Source: an uncultured Subdoligranulum sp. (GTDB taxonomy: Bacteria > Bacillota > Clostridia > Oscillospirales > Ruminococcaceae). Taken from it: 64,000 nucleotides of DNA. Below, piece after piece: positions 51,726 to 60,380 of this stretch; the first letter of the stretch is position 1; each line of letters begins with the position of its first letter. The notes beneath the pieces are model-generated. The model had not been told where the DNA came from. It saw nothing but the letters and a program-made list of their open reading frames with translations, and did not search any database. Where the stretch lies: contig UQZO01000003.1 of NCBI GenBank assembly GCA_900545545.1, forward strand, positions 137,342 to 201,341, given 5' to 3'. Both the position numbers and the translations under genes were made by a program.

Positions 51726-52937
51726 TATGCCAGCGTAGAGATGCAAGAAAATCCACAGTTGCGGGGAAAACGCATTGCTGTCTGTGGAAGCAAGAAAGAT
51801 CGGCATGGTATTGTGCTGACGGCCAGTTACCCCGCCAAAAACATGGGGGTGAAGACTGGCATGGCCATCTGGCAGGCTCAGCAGTGCTGCCGGGATCTAA
51901 TCATTGTTCCACCCCATTACACCGAGTATATGCGGTATAGTGGGTATGTACGGGAAATCCTTGAAGACTACAGCGATCAAATCGAGGGGTTCGGCCTGGA
52001 TGAAAGCTGGGTCGATGTTTCCGGAAGCACAGGTTTGTTTGGCAGCCCCATGACCATTGCCCAAGAAATCAGCACGCGGGTCAAGAAAGAACTGGGGATC
52101 ACGGTGAGTATCGGCGTTTCTAACAATAAGGTTACCTCAAAATTGGGCAGTGACTACAAAAAGCCGGATGCCATTACCCGCATTGAACCAGATAATTATA
52201 GAGAAATCGTATATCCACTTCCTGTACAGGATTTGCTGTTTGTGGGGCCTGCCACCCAGCGTAAACTAAACTCCTATGGGATTCGCACCATCGGCCAGTT
52301 GGCAGAAACCAATCCCAAAACATTGCAGGGGTGGTTTGGCAAGGTCGGCTATTCGTTGTCTGCTTTTGCCCGTGGTTTGGATTCTTCCCCAGTTGCCAGA
52401 CAGGACCACACTGTCACCATTAAAAGCGTGGGAAACAGCGGGACCACACCCCGGGATTTGATCAATGACGAGGATGTCTGGCTCATGCTGTTGGTCATGA
52501 GCGAGAGTGTTGCGATGAGGATGCGTGAACTGGGTATGAAGTGCACCGTTGTAGAGGTGTCCGCCAGAGATTGTAACCTCTCAGGATTTGTGCGGCAACA
52601 TAAAATAGACACCCCCACCAACGGCGCTTTGGAAATCGCCCAAGTTGCCTTTGACCTTTTCAAAAGCTACTATCGGTGGGGAAAACCATTGCGCGGAGTA
52701 GGGGTGCGAGGTGCCGGCCTTGTGCCGGAAGATTGTGCCATTCAGTTGGGCTTTTTCAGCAATCAGGAAAAGCGAGAGAAGTTGGAACGCTTGGATAAAG
52801 CCGTGGACACAGTGCGGGAACGCTATGGGTACACCTGCGTGCAGCGGGCGCGAATTTATACTGACAGAGGTCTGGGGCAAATCAATCCGAAGGACGATCA
52901 CACGGTCCATCCAGTGGGCTTTTTCAATGCGAGATAA
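51726..52937 (+). CDS. Y-family (UmuC/DinB-type) DNA polymerase, 3' exon
   Basis: With the 5' exon the protein has 418 residues, the usual length. It contains YASVEMQENPQLRG, IVLTASYPAKNMGVKTGM, the catalytic GFGLDESWVDVSGSTGLFG, TVSIGVSNNKVTSKLGSDYK, a helix-hairpin-helix thumb (VGPATQRKLNSYGIRTIGQL) and a little-finger domain. It copies across damaged bases and is error-prone. Control by the divergent LexA-like repressor is likely. The 88-aa gene follows after 12 bases. Confidence 0.94.
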   Translation, partial: YASVEMQENPQLRGKRIAVCGSKKDRHGIVLTASYPAKNMGVKTGMAIWQAQQCCRDLIIVPPHYTEYMRYSGYVREILEDYSDQIEGFGLDESWVDVSGSTGLFGSPMTIAQEISTRVKKELGITVSIGVSNNKVTSKLGSDYKKPDAITRIEPDNYREIVYPLPVQDLLFVGPATQRKLNSYGIRTIGQLAETNPKTLQGWFGKVGYSLSAFARGLDSSPVARQDHTVTIKSVGNSGTTPRDLINDEDVWLMLLVMSESVAMRMRELGMKCTVVEVSARDCNLSGFVRQHKIDTPTNGALEIAQVAFDLFKSYYRWGKPLRGVGVRGAGLVPEDCAIQLGFFSNQEKREKLERLDKAVDTVRERYGYTCVQRARIYTDRGLGQINPKDDHTVHPVGFFNAR

Positions 52938-52949
52938 GGAGAAAAGGAT

Positions 52950-53216
52950 ATGGCGCAAGTTATCGTTGGACGTGAAAAGAAATATGTGGCGGTTGACGTT
53001 CGCTTCGAACCGGATGGCCACCTGCGCCCTTTGTCCATCATATTAGGCCCGGAACAAGTCTACACCATTGATAAGATTACAGACGTTAGTCGCCGTGCAG
53101 CTGAAGTGGGCGGGGTAGGGGACAGATATGTTTGCCTCATAGATGGGCAGCAGACCAATCTCTGGTTGGAAAAGGGGAGATGGTTCGTAGAAGCCAAGGT
53201 ACGTGTTAAACCATAG
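52950..53216 (+). CDS. Small protein downstream of the polymerase (88 aa)
   Basis: MAQVIVGREKKYVAVDVRFE starts after AAGGAGAAAAGG and is co-directional with the polymerase gene. The body contains ILGPEQVYTIDKITDVSRRA and YVCLIDGQQTNLWLEKGRWF, a small beta-rich fold. I know such proteins as frequent companions of element-borne UmuC-like genes, often without a name. A role as polymerase partner is inference. Confidence 0.7.
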   Translation: MAQVIVGREKKYVAVDVRFEPDGHLRPLSIILGPEQVYTIDKITDVSRRAAEVGGVGDRYVCLIDGQQTNLWLEKGRWFVEAKVRVKP

Positions 53217-53440
53217 ATATCCTATGCCACAATTCGCCCAGACGAAATTATGTAAAATTCCAGACAATCTGCTTAGCGGCAAATTACAGGTGCTATGAAA
53301 TTCATAGAATTTGTTATGCGTAATAGCAGCCGATTCTCATTGTAGATTTGTTGTAGCGTTTATAAAAACAATTTCAATTTCCTTGTACAGGGAGTTACCT
53401 GCACTTGCTAGGCACAGGATTAGACAAAACAGGACGAACG

Positions 53441-54397
53441 TTATTTGTTTTGAGCACTTTCTTCTAAAAAACTTTTTGCTTCTTCCAACTGTGATTGGTC
53501 AATCGATATCATTTTAATTGAAGGCCGTTCATGATCGGTAAAATACACAATCATATTCGCCATATAATCGGCTTTGCGATTAAGAAAATGCAACTTCATT
53601 GTAATCTCATCTGATGATTCGCTTAACCAATTTCTCAATATATCTGTTGGTAATTGAAATAGATATTCTTCTTTTCCTGACTTCAATTTCCAAGGCTTTT
53701 TGGGGTCTATCCAATGTAAAGAATAATGGTTATCAAAAGTGATACCTTCATCACTATTGTGGTATAGAAACAGCATCTGCCCAGCATTTGTAATTGCGAC
53801 AGCCATTTGATGACCGATTTTGTCTACGAAGTCAAGTAGTTCCTTATCAAAAATCTCTGAATCGATACCGCTTCGATTATGAGTTGCGAGCGGATCAGGG
53901 GATCCAATTTTTTTACAAAAGTCTGTCCAGAAGGGTAGTTTATTAAATTCAATCAGAGGAATTCGATAAGCGGCCGCAAATTCTTGGGCTGGAGTAGTGA
54001 AACCTTCGAAAGATGCAACAGCGACCTGATAGTAATAGTGCTCAAACCTTGAAGGAAAAACTTTGCGTCTTTGTCTGCGCCTTGCTTTCAACACTTTTTC
54101 ATCAACAAGATTGAAGTTGTTTATATCTTCACGTAAACCAAGAGCACTCCGGATGATATCTAAGCCGACCTTTTTTTTATAATTTTTACATTCTATGAGA
54201 AGTCTTGTTCTTGAATAAAAGGGGGTCTGAACGGGGGGCTCTAACAACACATCTGCATTATGGGCCTCACCCAGTCCTTGAATCATTTGGCCAGGAGTTC
54301 CGTCGTAAACATACAATCCGTCGGATATCACTTCAGAAAAACCTATGTTTAAAAGCATCCTCTTAACGAGTAGTTCAAACGCTTTTCCGGAATTCAT
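53441..54397 (-). CDS. PD-(D/E)XK restriction-endonuclease-like protein
   Basis: The 318-residue protein starts MNSGKAFELLVKRMLLNIGF, a common start of Mrr-like nucleases. The active-site motif is visible: GLGEAHNADVLLEPP with the aspartate, then LLIECKNYKKKVGLDIIRSA with E-x-K. The rest (HYYYQVAVASFEGFTTPAQE and the C-terminal 150 residues) is not familiar. It is AT-rich compared with the flanking genes, indicating separate acquisition. No methylase or specificity partner is adjacent. A solitary anti-phage or anti-plasmid nuclease is a reasonable guess, not shown. Confidence 0.8.
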   Translation of the reverse strand: MNSGKAFELLVKRMLLNIGFSEVISDGLYVYDGTPGQMIQGLGEAHNADVLLEPPVQTPFYSRTRLLIECKNYKKKVGLDIIRSALGLREDINNFNLVDEKVLKARRRQRRKVFPSRFEHYYYQVAVASFEGFTTPAQEFAAAYRIPLIEFNKLPFWTDFCKKIGSPDPLATHNRSGIDSEIFDKELLDFVDKIGHQMAVAITNAGQMLFLYHNSDEGITFDNHYSLHWIDPKKPWKLKSGKEEYLFQLPTDILRNWLSESSDEITMKLHFLNRKADYMANMIVYFTDHERPSIKMISIDQSQLEEAKSFLEESAQNK

Positions 54398-54598
54398 AAA
54401 AATATCCTCCCGCCTGGTATAAGTACTCTATTTCTGTTCTATTTTAAATATGAATTATGTGAGTAACTTGCCGAATTTATTTTTTGACGTAAAAATAATA
54501 TGTCTACTATTTGTGTTTTCATTATATCATGCACTTTCCACTCTCTCAATGCGAAAAGCTGACACTGAACATTGACAGCAACATTTTTTTGCCTTATT

Positions 54599-54655
54599 AA
54601 ATAAAGACTGCGGTGGATTTCCCGTTTGGAAAATCCACCGCAGTCTTTATTTTTA
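54599..54655. terminator. Bidirectional terminator with 20-bp perfect stem
   Basis: Two exact 20-base complementary arms occupy 54601-54620 and 54631-54650, separated by a 10-base loop. A and T runs flank both sides. The stop codon of the leftward 151-aa gene lies at the foot of the stem. Confidence 0.85.
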
Positions 54656-55108
54656 CTGGTTATTTCTACACTCAGCCTGCCAGAGTGCCTCCTGCTCTGG
54701 TGTGACCTGATAGCTTTTGTACTCGCGCAGAAATCCCTCATGCCCCATTAAGGATTTGGAACCTTCAAAGTACAGATAAATCGCCTTGGCCCGTGCCAGC
54801 GGGTCGAGGTAGAAAGTGAAATGGACCTCCTTTGTGACCCAGCCGGGAACGCTGGCAATGGGAGGCTCCCCGAAAGGGAACCGATCATAGAAGGCGTTCT
54901 CCTCAGAGACCCAAGTGACCAGATCCTGGTCGCCGCACAGCAACGCCCAAACAGAATGTTCCCCCTGTGGGCGGGCAAAGCAGCCCTTGCCGATCAAAGC
55001 ACGGAAAACATCGCTGAAGCGGGTGTTGCTATCCAGTGGGAATGTACAGAGTTCGCCGCTTCCGGGAAGCCGTACCTGGATCTCGGAATTTTGGGATGTT
55101 TGGCTCAT
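54653..55108 (-). CDS. Hypothetical protein downstream of a GNAT gene (151 aa)
   Basis: MSQTSQNSEIQVRLPGSGEL starts at 55108 with GAGAGGTG before it. The protein contains TRFSDVFRALIGKGCFARPQ, FTFYLDPLARAKAIYLYFEG and ends VTPEQEALWQAECRNNQ. I do not recognise the family. In the present sequence the upstream GNAT frame runs into this gene without a stop because of a frameshift, but the own start with ribosome site shows it is a separate gene. Confidence 0.7.
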   Translation of the reverse strand: MSQTSQNSEIQVRLPGSGELCTFPLDSNTRFSDVFRALIGKGCFARPQGEHSVWALLCGDQDLVTWVSEENAFYDRFPFGEPPIASVPGWVTKEVHFTFYLDPLARAKAIYLYFEGSKSLMGHEGFLREYKSYQVTPEQEALWQAECRNNQ

Positions 55109-55118
55109 AGTACACCTC

Positions 55119-55657
55119 TCATTCCATGACTTTGACAAAGCGGAACATTTCGTCGGGGCCGTCCTCCTCACCGTTCTGGGCGGCAGATCGAGCGGGTGCT
55201 GTGTGGTGAAAAACTCCACGATCTTGAAGCCGCATTTGTTGAGGTAAAAGTGGATATTCCGCTTTTCAAAATATGGAGTAAAGGTTTCCCACACCTTAGT
55301 TTCGGGATGCAGTGCCTCTATTGCCTGCCATGCGCCGTATCCGATGCCCCGGCTGTGGACTTCCGGGGCGGTGAACAGGATATCCAGCTCATTGTAGTTG
55401 GTGGCCTGATCGGTTTTCAGGATCACGCCGCCTACTTTCTGCCCGTCGCAGATAACGCGGTAGGCTTCGCTGTCTGGCGCATCCAGACAGGCTTCGATGG
55501 TTTTGCGGGAGATGATCTCGCCCTGACTGTTCAGGTGATCGTCCCGCATTCCAAACTCCTGCATGGCACCATACCAAAAAGCCCGCTGGTTGTCCAGAAT
55601 AAACTGTTCCCGGTCGGCTGCCTCTAAGGGGATCAGACTGACGGATGTGTGTTGCAT
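55119..55657 (-). pseudogene. GNAT N-acetyltransferase with a frameshift near its 3' end
   Basis: MQHTSVSLIPLEAADREQFI follows TAGGAGGGCAACT. The frame carries GNAT motif A-like SRGIGYGAWQAIEAL and FYLNKCGFKIVEFFTTQHPL. After HPLD the frame shifts at about 55180-55190. In the frame one step over, the DNA reads EEDGPDEMFRFVKVME-stop, the typical GNAT tail, ending at 55119. The shifted frame reads PPRTVRRTAPTKCS and fuses to the next gene (334 residues in total). It is either a real recent mutation or a sequencing error; the acetyltransferase core is complete. Confidence 0.75.
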
Positions 55658-55944
55658 AGTTGCCCTCCTAAAGAAAAACGCCCGATCACTACAGCAACTG
55701 CAATAACCGAGCTCACTCGACATCTTATCCGACAGGCGGCCTGCAAGCCTTTGCTTACGATCCCCTACACTACGGTGTACTGTCCTCCGATGACAGCACC
55801 ATCATAGCGTATTTGGAGCGAGATTGCAAGACGATAGATGAGCTTTCCCCGCAGAAAAAACATTCCTACAAAGCCAAACATGACAGACAGTTGTCCGGTT
55901 GCTATGGTATAATACAGGCAAAAGAACAAAGGGCGGTGATTGCC

Positions 55945-56856
55945 ATGAAAATGGATCGACTGATCGGCATTTTGTCCATCCTTCTTCAGCGGGAACAGGT
56001 CACCGCACCGGAACTGGCGGAGCAGTTCGAGGTGTCCCGCCGTACCATCCAGCGGGACATCGAAGCCCTGGGCCGGGCAGGCATCCCCATCACCACCGCA
56101 CAGGGCGCTGGCGGAGGAATCTCCATCATGGAGGGATACCGGGTGGACCGCACGGTGCTTACTGCCCCGGAGATGCAGGCCATTCTGGCGGGGCTGCGCA
56201 GTCTGGACAGCGTCAGCGGCACCCGGCGCTATGCACAGCTCATGGAAAAGCTGTCCGCTGGAAACAGCACCCTGATATTCGGCGGCACTCACATGCTCAT
56301 TGATTTGTCCTCGTGGTACAAAAGCAGCCTTGCCCCTAAAATCGAAACCATACAGAATGCTATGGAACAGCACCACCTTGTTCATTTCACTTACGACGCG
56401 CCCAAGGGCACATCGGTGCGCAGCGTAGAGCCCTATTATCTGGTTTTTCATTGGTCTACATGGTATCTGTGGGGCTGGTGTCAAATCCGGCAGGACTTCC
56501 GCCTGTTCAAGCTCAACCGCATGACCGACCTTTCTACTGGAGAGCCCTTTTCTCCCCGCCCGGCCCCGTTGCCGGACCTGGACCCGGAGCGGATTTACCC
56601 CGTCCAATATCGGGTGTGTGTTCGTTTTACCCCGGCCTGCCGTTGGCGGCTGGTGGAAGAATACGGTGCTGACAGTTTTACCGTACAGCCGGACGGTTCC
56701 TTGCTTTTCCGCCGGGGTTTTCCAGACGCGGACAGTGTAATCAGCTGGGTTCTCACCTTTGGGGATGGAGCTGAGCTGCTGGAGCCTGCCGAGTTGCGGG
56801 AACAGCTGGGGGATCTTGTCAGGCGGCTGGCCCAACTTTACGAGAAACGGAGGTAA
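55945..56856 (+). CDS. YafY-type HTH/WYL transcriptional regulator
   Basis: MKMDRLIGILSILLQREQVT is preceded by GGGCGGTGATTGCC. The 303-residue protein has an HTH_11 domain (LAEQFEVSRRTIQRDIEALG), a middle linker and a WYL domain (PYYLVFHWSTWYLWGWCQIR, FRLFKLNRMTDL, with W-x-L variants). A C-terminal WCX-like extension ends the protein. WYL regulators sense ligands such as nucleotides and often control stress or defence genes. It heads a six-gene rightward cluster with gaps of 2-30 bases. A consensus TATAAT lies at about 55909-55914, 30 bases upstream. Confidence 0.9.
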   Translation: MKMDRLIGILSILLQREQVTAPELAEQFEVSRRTIQRDIEALGRAGIPITTAQGAGGGISIMEGYRVDRTVLTAPEMQAILAGLRSLDSVSGTRRYAQLMEKLSAGNSTLIFGGTHMLIDLSSWYKSSLAPKIETIQNAMEQHHLVHFTYDAPKGTSVRSVEPYYLVFHWSTWYLWGWCQIRQDFRLFKLNRMTDLSTGEPFSPRPAPLPDLDPERIYPVQYRVCVRFTPACRWRLVEEYGADSFTVQPDGSLLFRRGFPDADSVISWVLTFGDGAELLEPAELREQLGDLVRRLAQLYEKRR

Positions 56857-56858
56857 CT

Positions 56859-57182
56859 ATGGCATCTCATTCTGATTACGTGGAGTATGTGGTGGAGCAG
56901 CTGCGAGGTGCTGGAAGTATACGTGCCCGCAAAATGTTCGGGGAATACGGTCTGTACTGCGACGGTACCTTTTTCGCCGTTATCTGCGATGATCAGTTGT
57001 TTATCAAAATTACACCACAGGGAGAAATGGCCTTTCCAGACCTGCCGAAAGCCCCGCCTTATGAAGGGGCAAAGGACTCCTTTGTCGTAGAGGACGTGGA
57101 CGACCCAACCATGGCGGTGGAATTGACCCGCATCACCTGTGAAACGCTGCGCAAGGCGGCATCCCAAAAGCGGAGGAAATAA
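56859..57182 (+). CDS. TfoX N-terminal-domain protein
   Basis: The 107-residue protein begins MASHSDYVEYVVEQLRGAGS and has IRARKMFGEYGLYCDGTFFA and VICDDQLFIKITPQG, the TfoX_N signature. Full TfoX/Sxy competence regulators have a second domain that is missing here. In Firmicutes such single-domain proteins often stand beside GyrI-like and AraC/WYL genes. It follows the regulator by 2 bases. Confidence 0.9.
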   Translation: MASHSDYVEYVVEQLRGAGSIRARKMFGEYGLYCDGTFFAVICDDQLFIKITPQGEMAFPDLPKAPPYEGAKDSFVVEDVDDPTMAVELTRITCETLRKAASQKRRK

Positions 57183-57184
57183 GT

Positions 57185-57826
57185 ATGGCATTCGACTATA
57201 AGAAAGAATACAAGGAATTTTATCTGCCGCCCAAAACACCGGGTATCGTCACGGTGCCTGCCATGAACTTTCTGGCGGTGCGCGGGCATGGCGATCCCAA
57301 CGAGGAAAAGGGTGCCTACAAACAGGCTATCGGCCTTTTGTATGCGGTAGCTTACACCATCAAAATGAGCAAGATGGGCAGGCACAAGATGGACGGATAC
57401 TTCGACTATGTGGTGCCGCCGCTGGAGGGCTTGTGGTGGCAGGAAGGCGTACAGGGCGTGGACTATACCCACAAGGAGGACTTTTGCTGGATTTCTCTGA
57501 TCCGTCTGCCGGACTTCGTCACCAAGGCGGAGTTTGACTGGGCTGTGCAGGAGGCCTCCCGCAAAAAGAAACTGGACTGCTCCCCGGTGGAGTTCTTCAC
57601 CTGGGAGGAAGGTCTGTGCGTCCAGTGCATGCACATCGGCCCCTACGATGACGAGCCCGCCACGGTAGCCGCTATGACGGAATACGCCAAAGCGCACGGC
57701 TACACGGCGGACTTTGGTGAGAACCGATTCCACCATGAGATTTATCTGAGCGATGTGCGCCGGTGCAAACCAGAAAGCCTGAAAACCGTGGTGCGTCACC
57801 CGGTACGAAAGGTAGACCAGATATGA
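57185..57826 (+). CDS. GyrI-like small-molecule-binding protein
   Basis: The 213-residue protein begins MAFDYKKEYKEFYLPPKTPG and has FLAVRGHGDPNEEKGAYKQA, WISLIRLPDFVTKAEFDWAV, CVQCMHIGPYDDEPATVAAM and HHEIYLSDVRRCKPESLKTV. This is the two-repeat GyrI-like (SbmC) fold, close to the YjoB/DUF-type subgroup of about 210 residues. It probably binds hydrophobic or toxic small molecules; some relatives hydrolyse cyclopropanoids. Its stop overlaps the next start (ATGA). Confidence 0.9.
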   Translation: MAFDYKKEYKEFYLPPKTPGIVTVPAMNFLAVRGHGDPNEEKGAYKQAIGLLYAVAYTIKMSKMGRHKMDGYFDYVVPPLEGLWWQEGVQGVDYTHKEDFCWISLIRLPDFVTKAEFDWAVQEASRKKKLDCSPVEFFTWEEGLCVQCMHIGPYDDEPATVAAMTEYAKAHGYTADFGENRFHHEIYLSDVRRCKPESLKTVVRHPVRKVDQI

Positions 57827-58365
57827 AAGGCTTCACGCGGGAACATACCGAGTTCAGCCTGTGCGGGCTGAACTGCCTGCTCTGCCCCATGCAGGTAGGC
57901 GGTTACTGTCCTGGCTGCGGCGGTGGACCTGGTAACCAAAGTTGCACTCTTGCCCGGTGTTCAATGGACAAAGGTGGACATACCTTTTGCAGTGATTGCT
58001 CCTCTTACCCCTGTGCCCGGTATGATGAATTTGATGCAGCAGATTCCTTTGTGCCTCACAGTCGCCGTGCTGCCGATCTGGCCCGCGCCCGGGAATTGGG
58101 GCTGGATGCCTACATAGACGAACTGCGGGCCAAGCGGGCCATTCTGGATAAGCTGCTCGTCAACTATAACGATGGCCGCCGCAAAACCTTCTATTGCGCG
58201 GCGGTATACCTGCTGCCGTTGGAAGATTTGAAAAACGTTGTGGCCAAGCTGGAGGATCAGCCGGAATGTTCGGTCAAAGAGCGGGCCGCGGCTGCCGTGA
58301 AGCTGCTGCAAGGGGCAGCTGATGGCCACGGTGTCTGTCTGAAGCTGAAAAAGAAGAAGGGGTGA
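57823..58365 (+). CDS. DUF3795 cysteine-rich protein
   Basis: The 180-residue protein has a cysteine-rich N-terminus: LCGLNCLLCPMQVGGYCPGC, then SCTLARCSMDKGG and FCSDCSSYPCARYDEF. This matches DUF3795, whose cysteines likely bind metal. The C-terminal half is helical (DLARARELGLDAYIDELRAK). Function unknown. The overlap with the GyrI-like gene implies coupled translation. Confidence 0.87.
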   Translation: MKGFTREHTEFSLCGLNCLLCPMQVGGYCPGCGGGPGNQSCTLARCSMDKGGHTFCSDCSSYPCARYDEFDAADSFVPHSRRAADLARARELGLDAYIDELRAKRAILDKLLVNYNDGRRKTFYCAAVYLLPLEDLKNVVAKLEDQPECSVKERAAAAVKLLQGAADGHGVCLKLKKKKG

Positions 58366-58369
58366 TTGT

Positions 58370-58789
58370 GTGGCGGTTTCTAAAGTGACACGCTCGTTTC
58401 CCTGTACTGTAGAACAGCTGTGGCAAATCGTGACCGACCTAACGCATACCGACTGGCGCAGCGATCTGGCGCGGGTGGAGGTTCTGGACGAAACACGCTT
58501 TGTGGAGCATACCAAGAGCGACTATGCCACCCATTTTACAGTTACAACCTGTAAACCAAAACAGTTTTGGGCCTTCACGATGGAAAACGGGAACATGTCC
58601 GGCTCCTGGGAGGGACGGTTCGAGGCAATGAAAGACGGCTCCCGGTTGACCTGCGTGGAAACTGTCAACGGCAAGCGCTGGTGGATGCGCCCCTTTGTCC
58701 CTAGTTATCTGAAACGACAACAGAAACTGTATCTGGATGATTTGCTGCGGGAAGTGAACCGCATCACAGACAGAAATGCTGCCCGGTAA
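58370..58789 (+). CDS. SRPBCC-fold protein
   Basis: A GTG at 58370 after AAGAAGGGGTGATT starts MAVSKVTRSFPCTVEQLWQI. The 139-residue protein continues TDLTHTDWRSDLARVEVLDE and ends with a helix near YLKRQQKLYLDDLLREVNRI. That is the helix-grip SRPBCC (START-like) pattern for binding hydrophobic ligands. Together with the GyrI-like protein it suggests the cluster handles a small hydrophobic compound. Confidence 0.82.
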   Translation: MAVSKVTRSFPCTVEQLWQIVTDLTHTDWRSDLARVEVLDETRFVEHTKSDYATHFTVTTCKPKQFWAFTMENGNMSGSWEGRFEAMKDGSRLTCVETVNGKRWWMRPFVPSYLKRQQKLYLDDLLREVNRITDRNAAR

Positions 58790-58819
58790 TCAGTCCAATG
58801 TAACCCGGAGGTGAATCCC

Positions 58820-59761
58820 TTGATCATCAGCGCCAGCAGGCGGACCGATATTCCCGCCTATTACTCTGATTGGTTTTACAGCCGTATTCAGGAGGGCTTT
58901 GTCTGCGTCCGCAACCCCATGAACTTCCATCAGGTGAGCCGCATTTCCCTGTCGCCGGATGTGGTGGATGGCATCGTATTCTGGACCAAGAATCCGCTGC
59001 CGCTGATGCCCCGGCTGAAAGAACTGCAAGCGTACCCGTTCTACTTCCAGTTCACCCTGACCCCATACGGAAAGGATGTGGAGCCGGGTGTACCCAGCAA
59101 GAATGATGTAATCCTGCCTGCCTTTCAGGAACTTTCCCGCAAGTTCGGCCCCGAACGAGTGATCTGGCGGTATGATCCTATTTTGTTCACCGATCGGTAC
59201 ACGATGGACTACCACATTACCTTTTTCAGCCAGTTGGCCCAGCGACTGGAAGGCTATACCCGCAAGTGTATCATCAGCTTTGTGGACCTGTACCGCAATA
59301 CTCAGGCCAACATGCAAGGTTTAGGCTTTGCACCACTTACGGAAAAGGAAATAGCAGAACTGGCCCGGCAGTTGGCCGATATTGCAGGTAAGCATCACCT
59401 TATGCTGGAAACCTGCGCAGAACAAATAGACTTATCACCATACGGCATTGCTCACGGCCACTGCATTGACCGCACCTTGCTGGAACAGATTGCCGGGTGC
59501 CGCCTTTCATTGGAGAAAGACAAGAACCAGCGCCCGGAATGTGGCTGCATGGCCAGCATCGACATTGGTATGTACGACACCTGCCGCCACGGGTGCAGGT
59601 ATTGTTATGCTACGCACAGTCTGAAAACCGTTGCGCGCAATACGCAAGCCCACGATCCGAACTCTCCGCTGCTCTGCGGGCAGATTTCGTTGGAGGATGT
59701 GATGAAAGAGAGATTTGTTAAGTCCTGCAAGGAGGAGCAGCTGAGGTTCGAAAACTGCTGA
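58820..59761 (+). CDS. DUF1848 cysteine-motif protein
   Basis: TTG at 58820 is chosen as start because GGAGGTGA is 5 bases upstream; an in-frame GTG at 58811 overlaps that site. The 313-residue protein begins IISASRRTDIPAYYSDWFYS and has FWTKNPLPLMPRLKEL, VIWRYDPILFTDRYTMDYH and the C-terminal cluster CGCMASIDIGMYDTCRHGCR followed by YCYA. This is DUF1848, whose CxxxxCxxC-like cysteines probably hold an iron-sulfur cluster. It is the last gene of the WYL cluster. Confidence 0.9.
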   Translation: MIISASRRTDIPAYYSDWFYSRIQEGFVCVRNPMNFHQVSRISLSPDVVDGIVFWTKNPLPLMPRLKELQAYPFYFQFTLTPYGKDVEPGVPSKNDVILPAFQELSRKFGPERVIWRYDPILFTDRYTMDYHITFFSQLAQRLEGYTRKCIISFVDLYRNTQANMQGLGFAPLTEKEIAELARQLADIAGKHHLMLETCAEQIDLSPYGIAHGHCIDRTLLEQIAGCRLSLEKDKNQRPECGCMASIDIGMYDTCRHGCRYCYATHSLKTVARNTQAHDPNSPLLCGQISLEDVMKERFVKSCKEEQLRFENC

Positions 59762-60380
59762 CTAATATGAAAATGGCTGGAGAGAGGCCCCGCTATTTTT
59801 TTGTGATCAGAGTGGAAATACAGTGGATGAATAGGGGCAAACAAAAATCAATCAATCATTTTATACGCTCATTTTGATTGATTGAATGAGTGATGCAAAA
59901 AGTGTAATGTAGAGTGCTTTGAAATCAGAAATTCAAAATTTTCCAGAAAGAATTATTTGAAACCGTTAGTTTAGCGTTACATCGGCGGCAAGTATCTATA
60001 GTGGGCGTTCTCTCTGCTTTGATCCTTGTGAGCGGAAAGGGAAAAACTATTTGTTCAGGAGTTGGTATACTCTGCTGAACATTTGTCTCGAAGCGGATCT
60101 TTGATTTGGCTCGCAGGCTTATATATTTCTATTCCGGAAGGTCATTTTGAGTTCAAGTTGTTACTCATCGATGAATTGTTTTAATTGTTGCCTTTTTTGA
60201 TTGACTAGGCAGTGCATCCGAAAGGCAAGGGAATAAGTCCGAAGAATTATCTGTTTCCACACTCTGGGAATTATGATAAAATAAAAAAATATTAAATTAG
60301 GAATTGTAAAGTTACGAGTTCGGATTTTTCGGACAAATACTATGAAGTAATAAAAACAGATGTGCGAGGAGAATATCGGT
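59762..60380. other. AT-rich intergenic region
   Basis: No gene is supported here. An imperfect dyad AATCAATC/GATTGATT at about 59848-59884 may end the upstream cluster. GC content falls sharply here, marking a junction to differently derived DNA. Confidence 0.5.
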
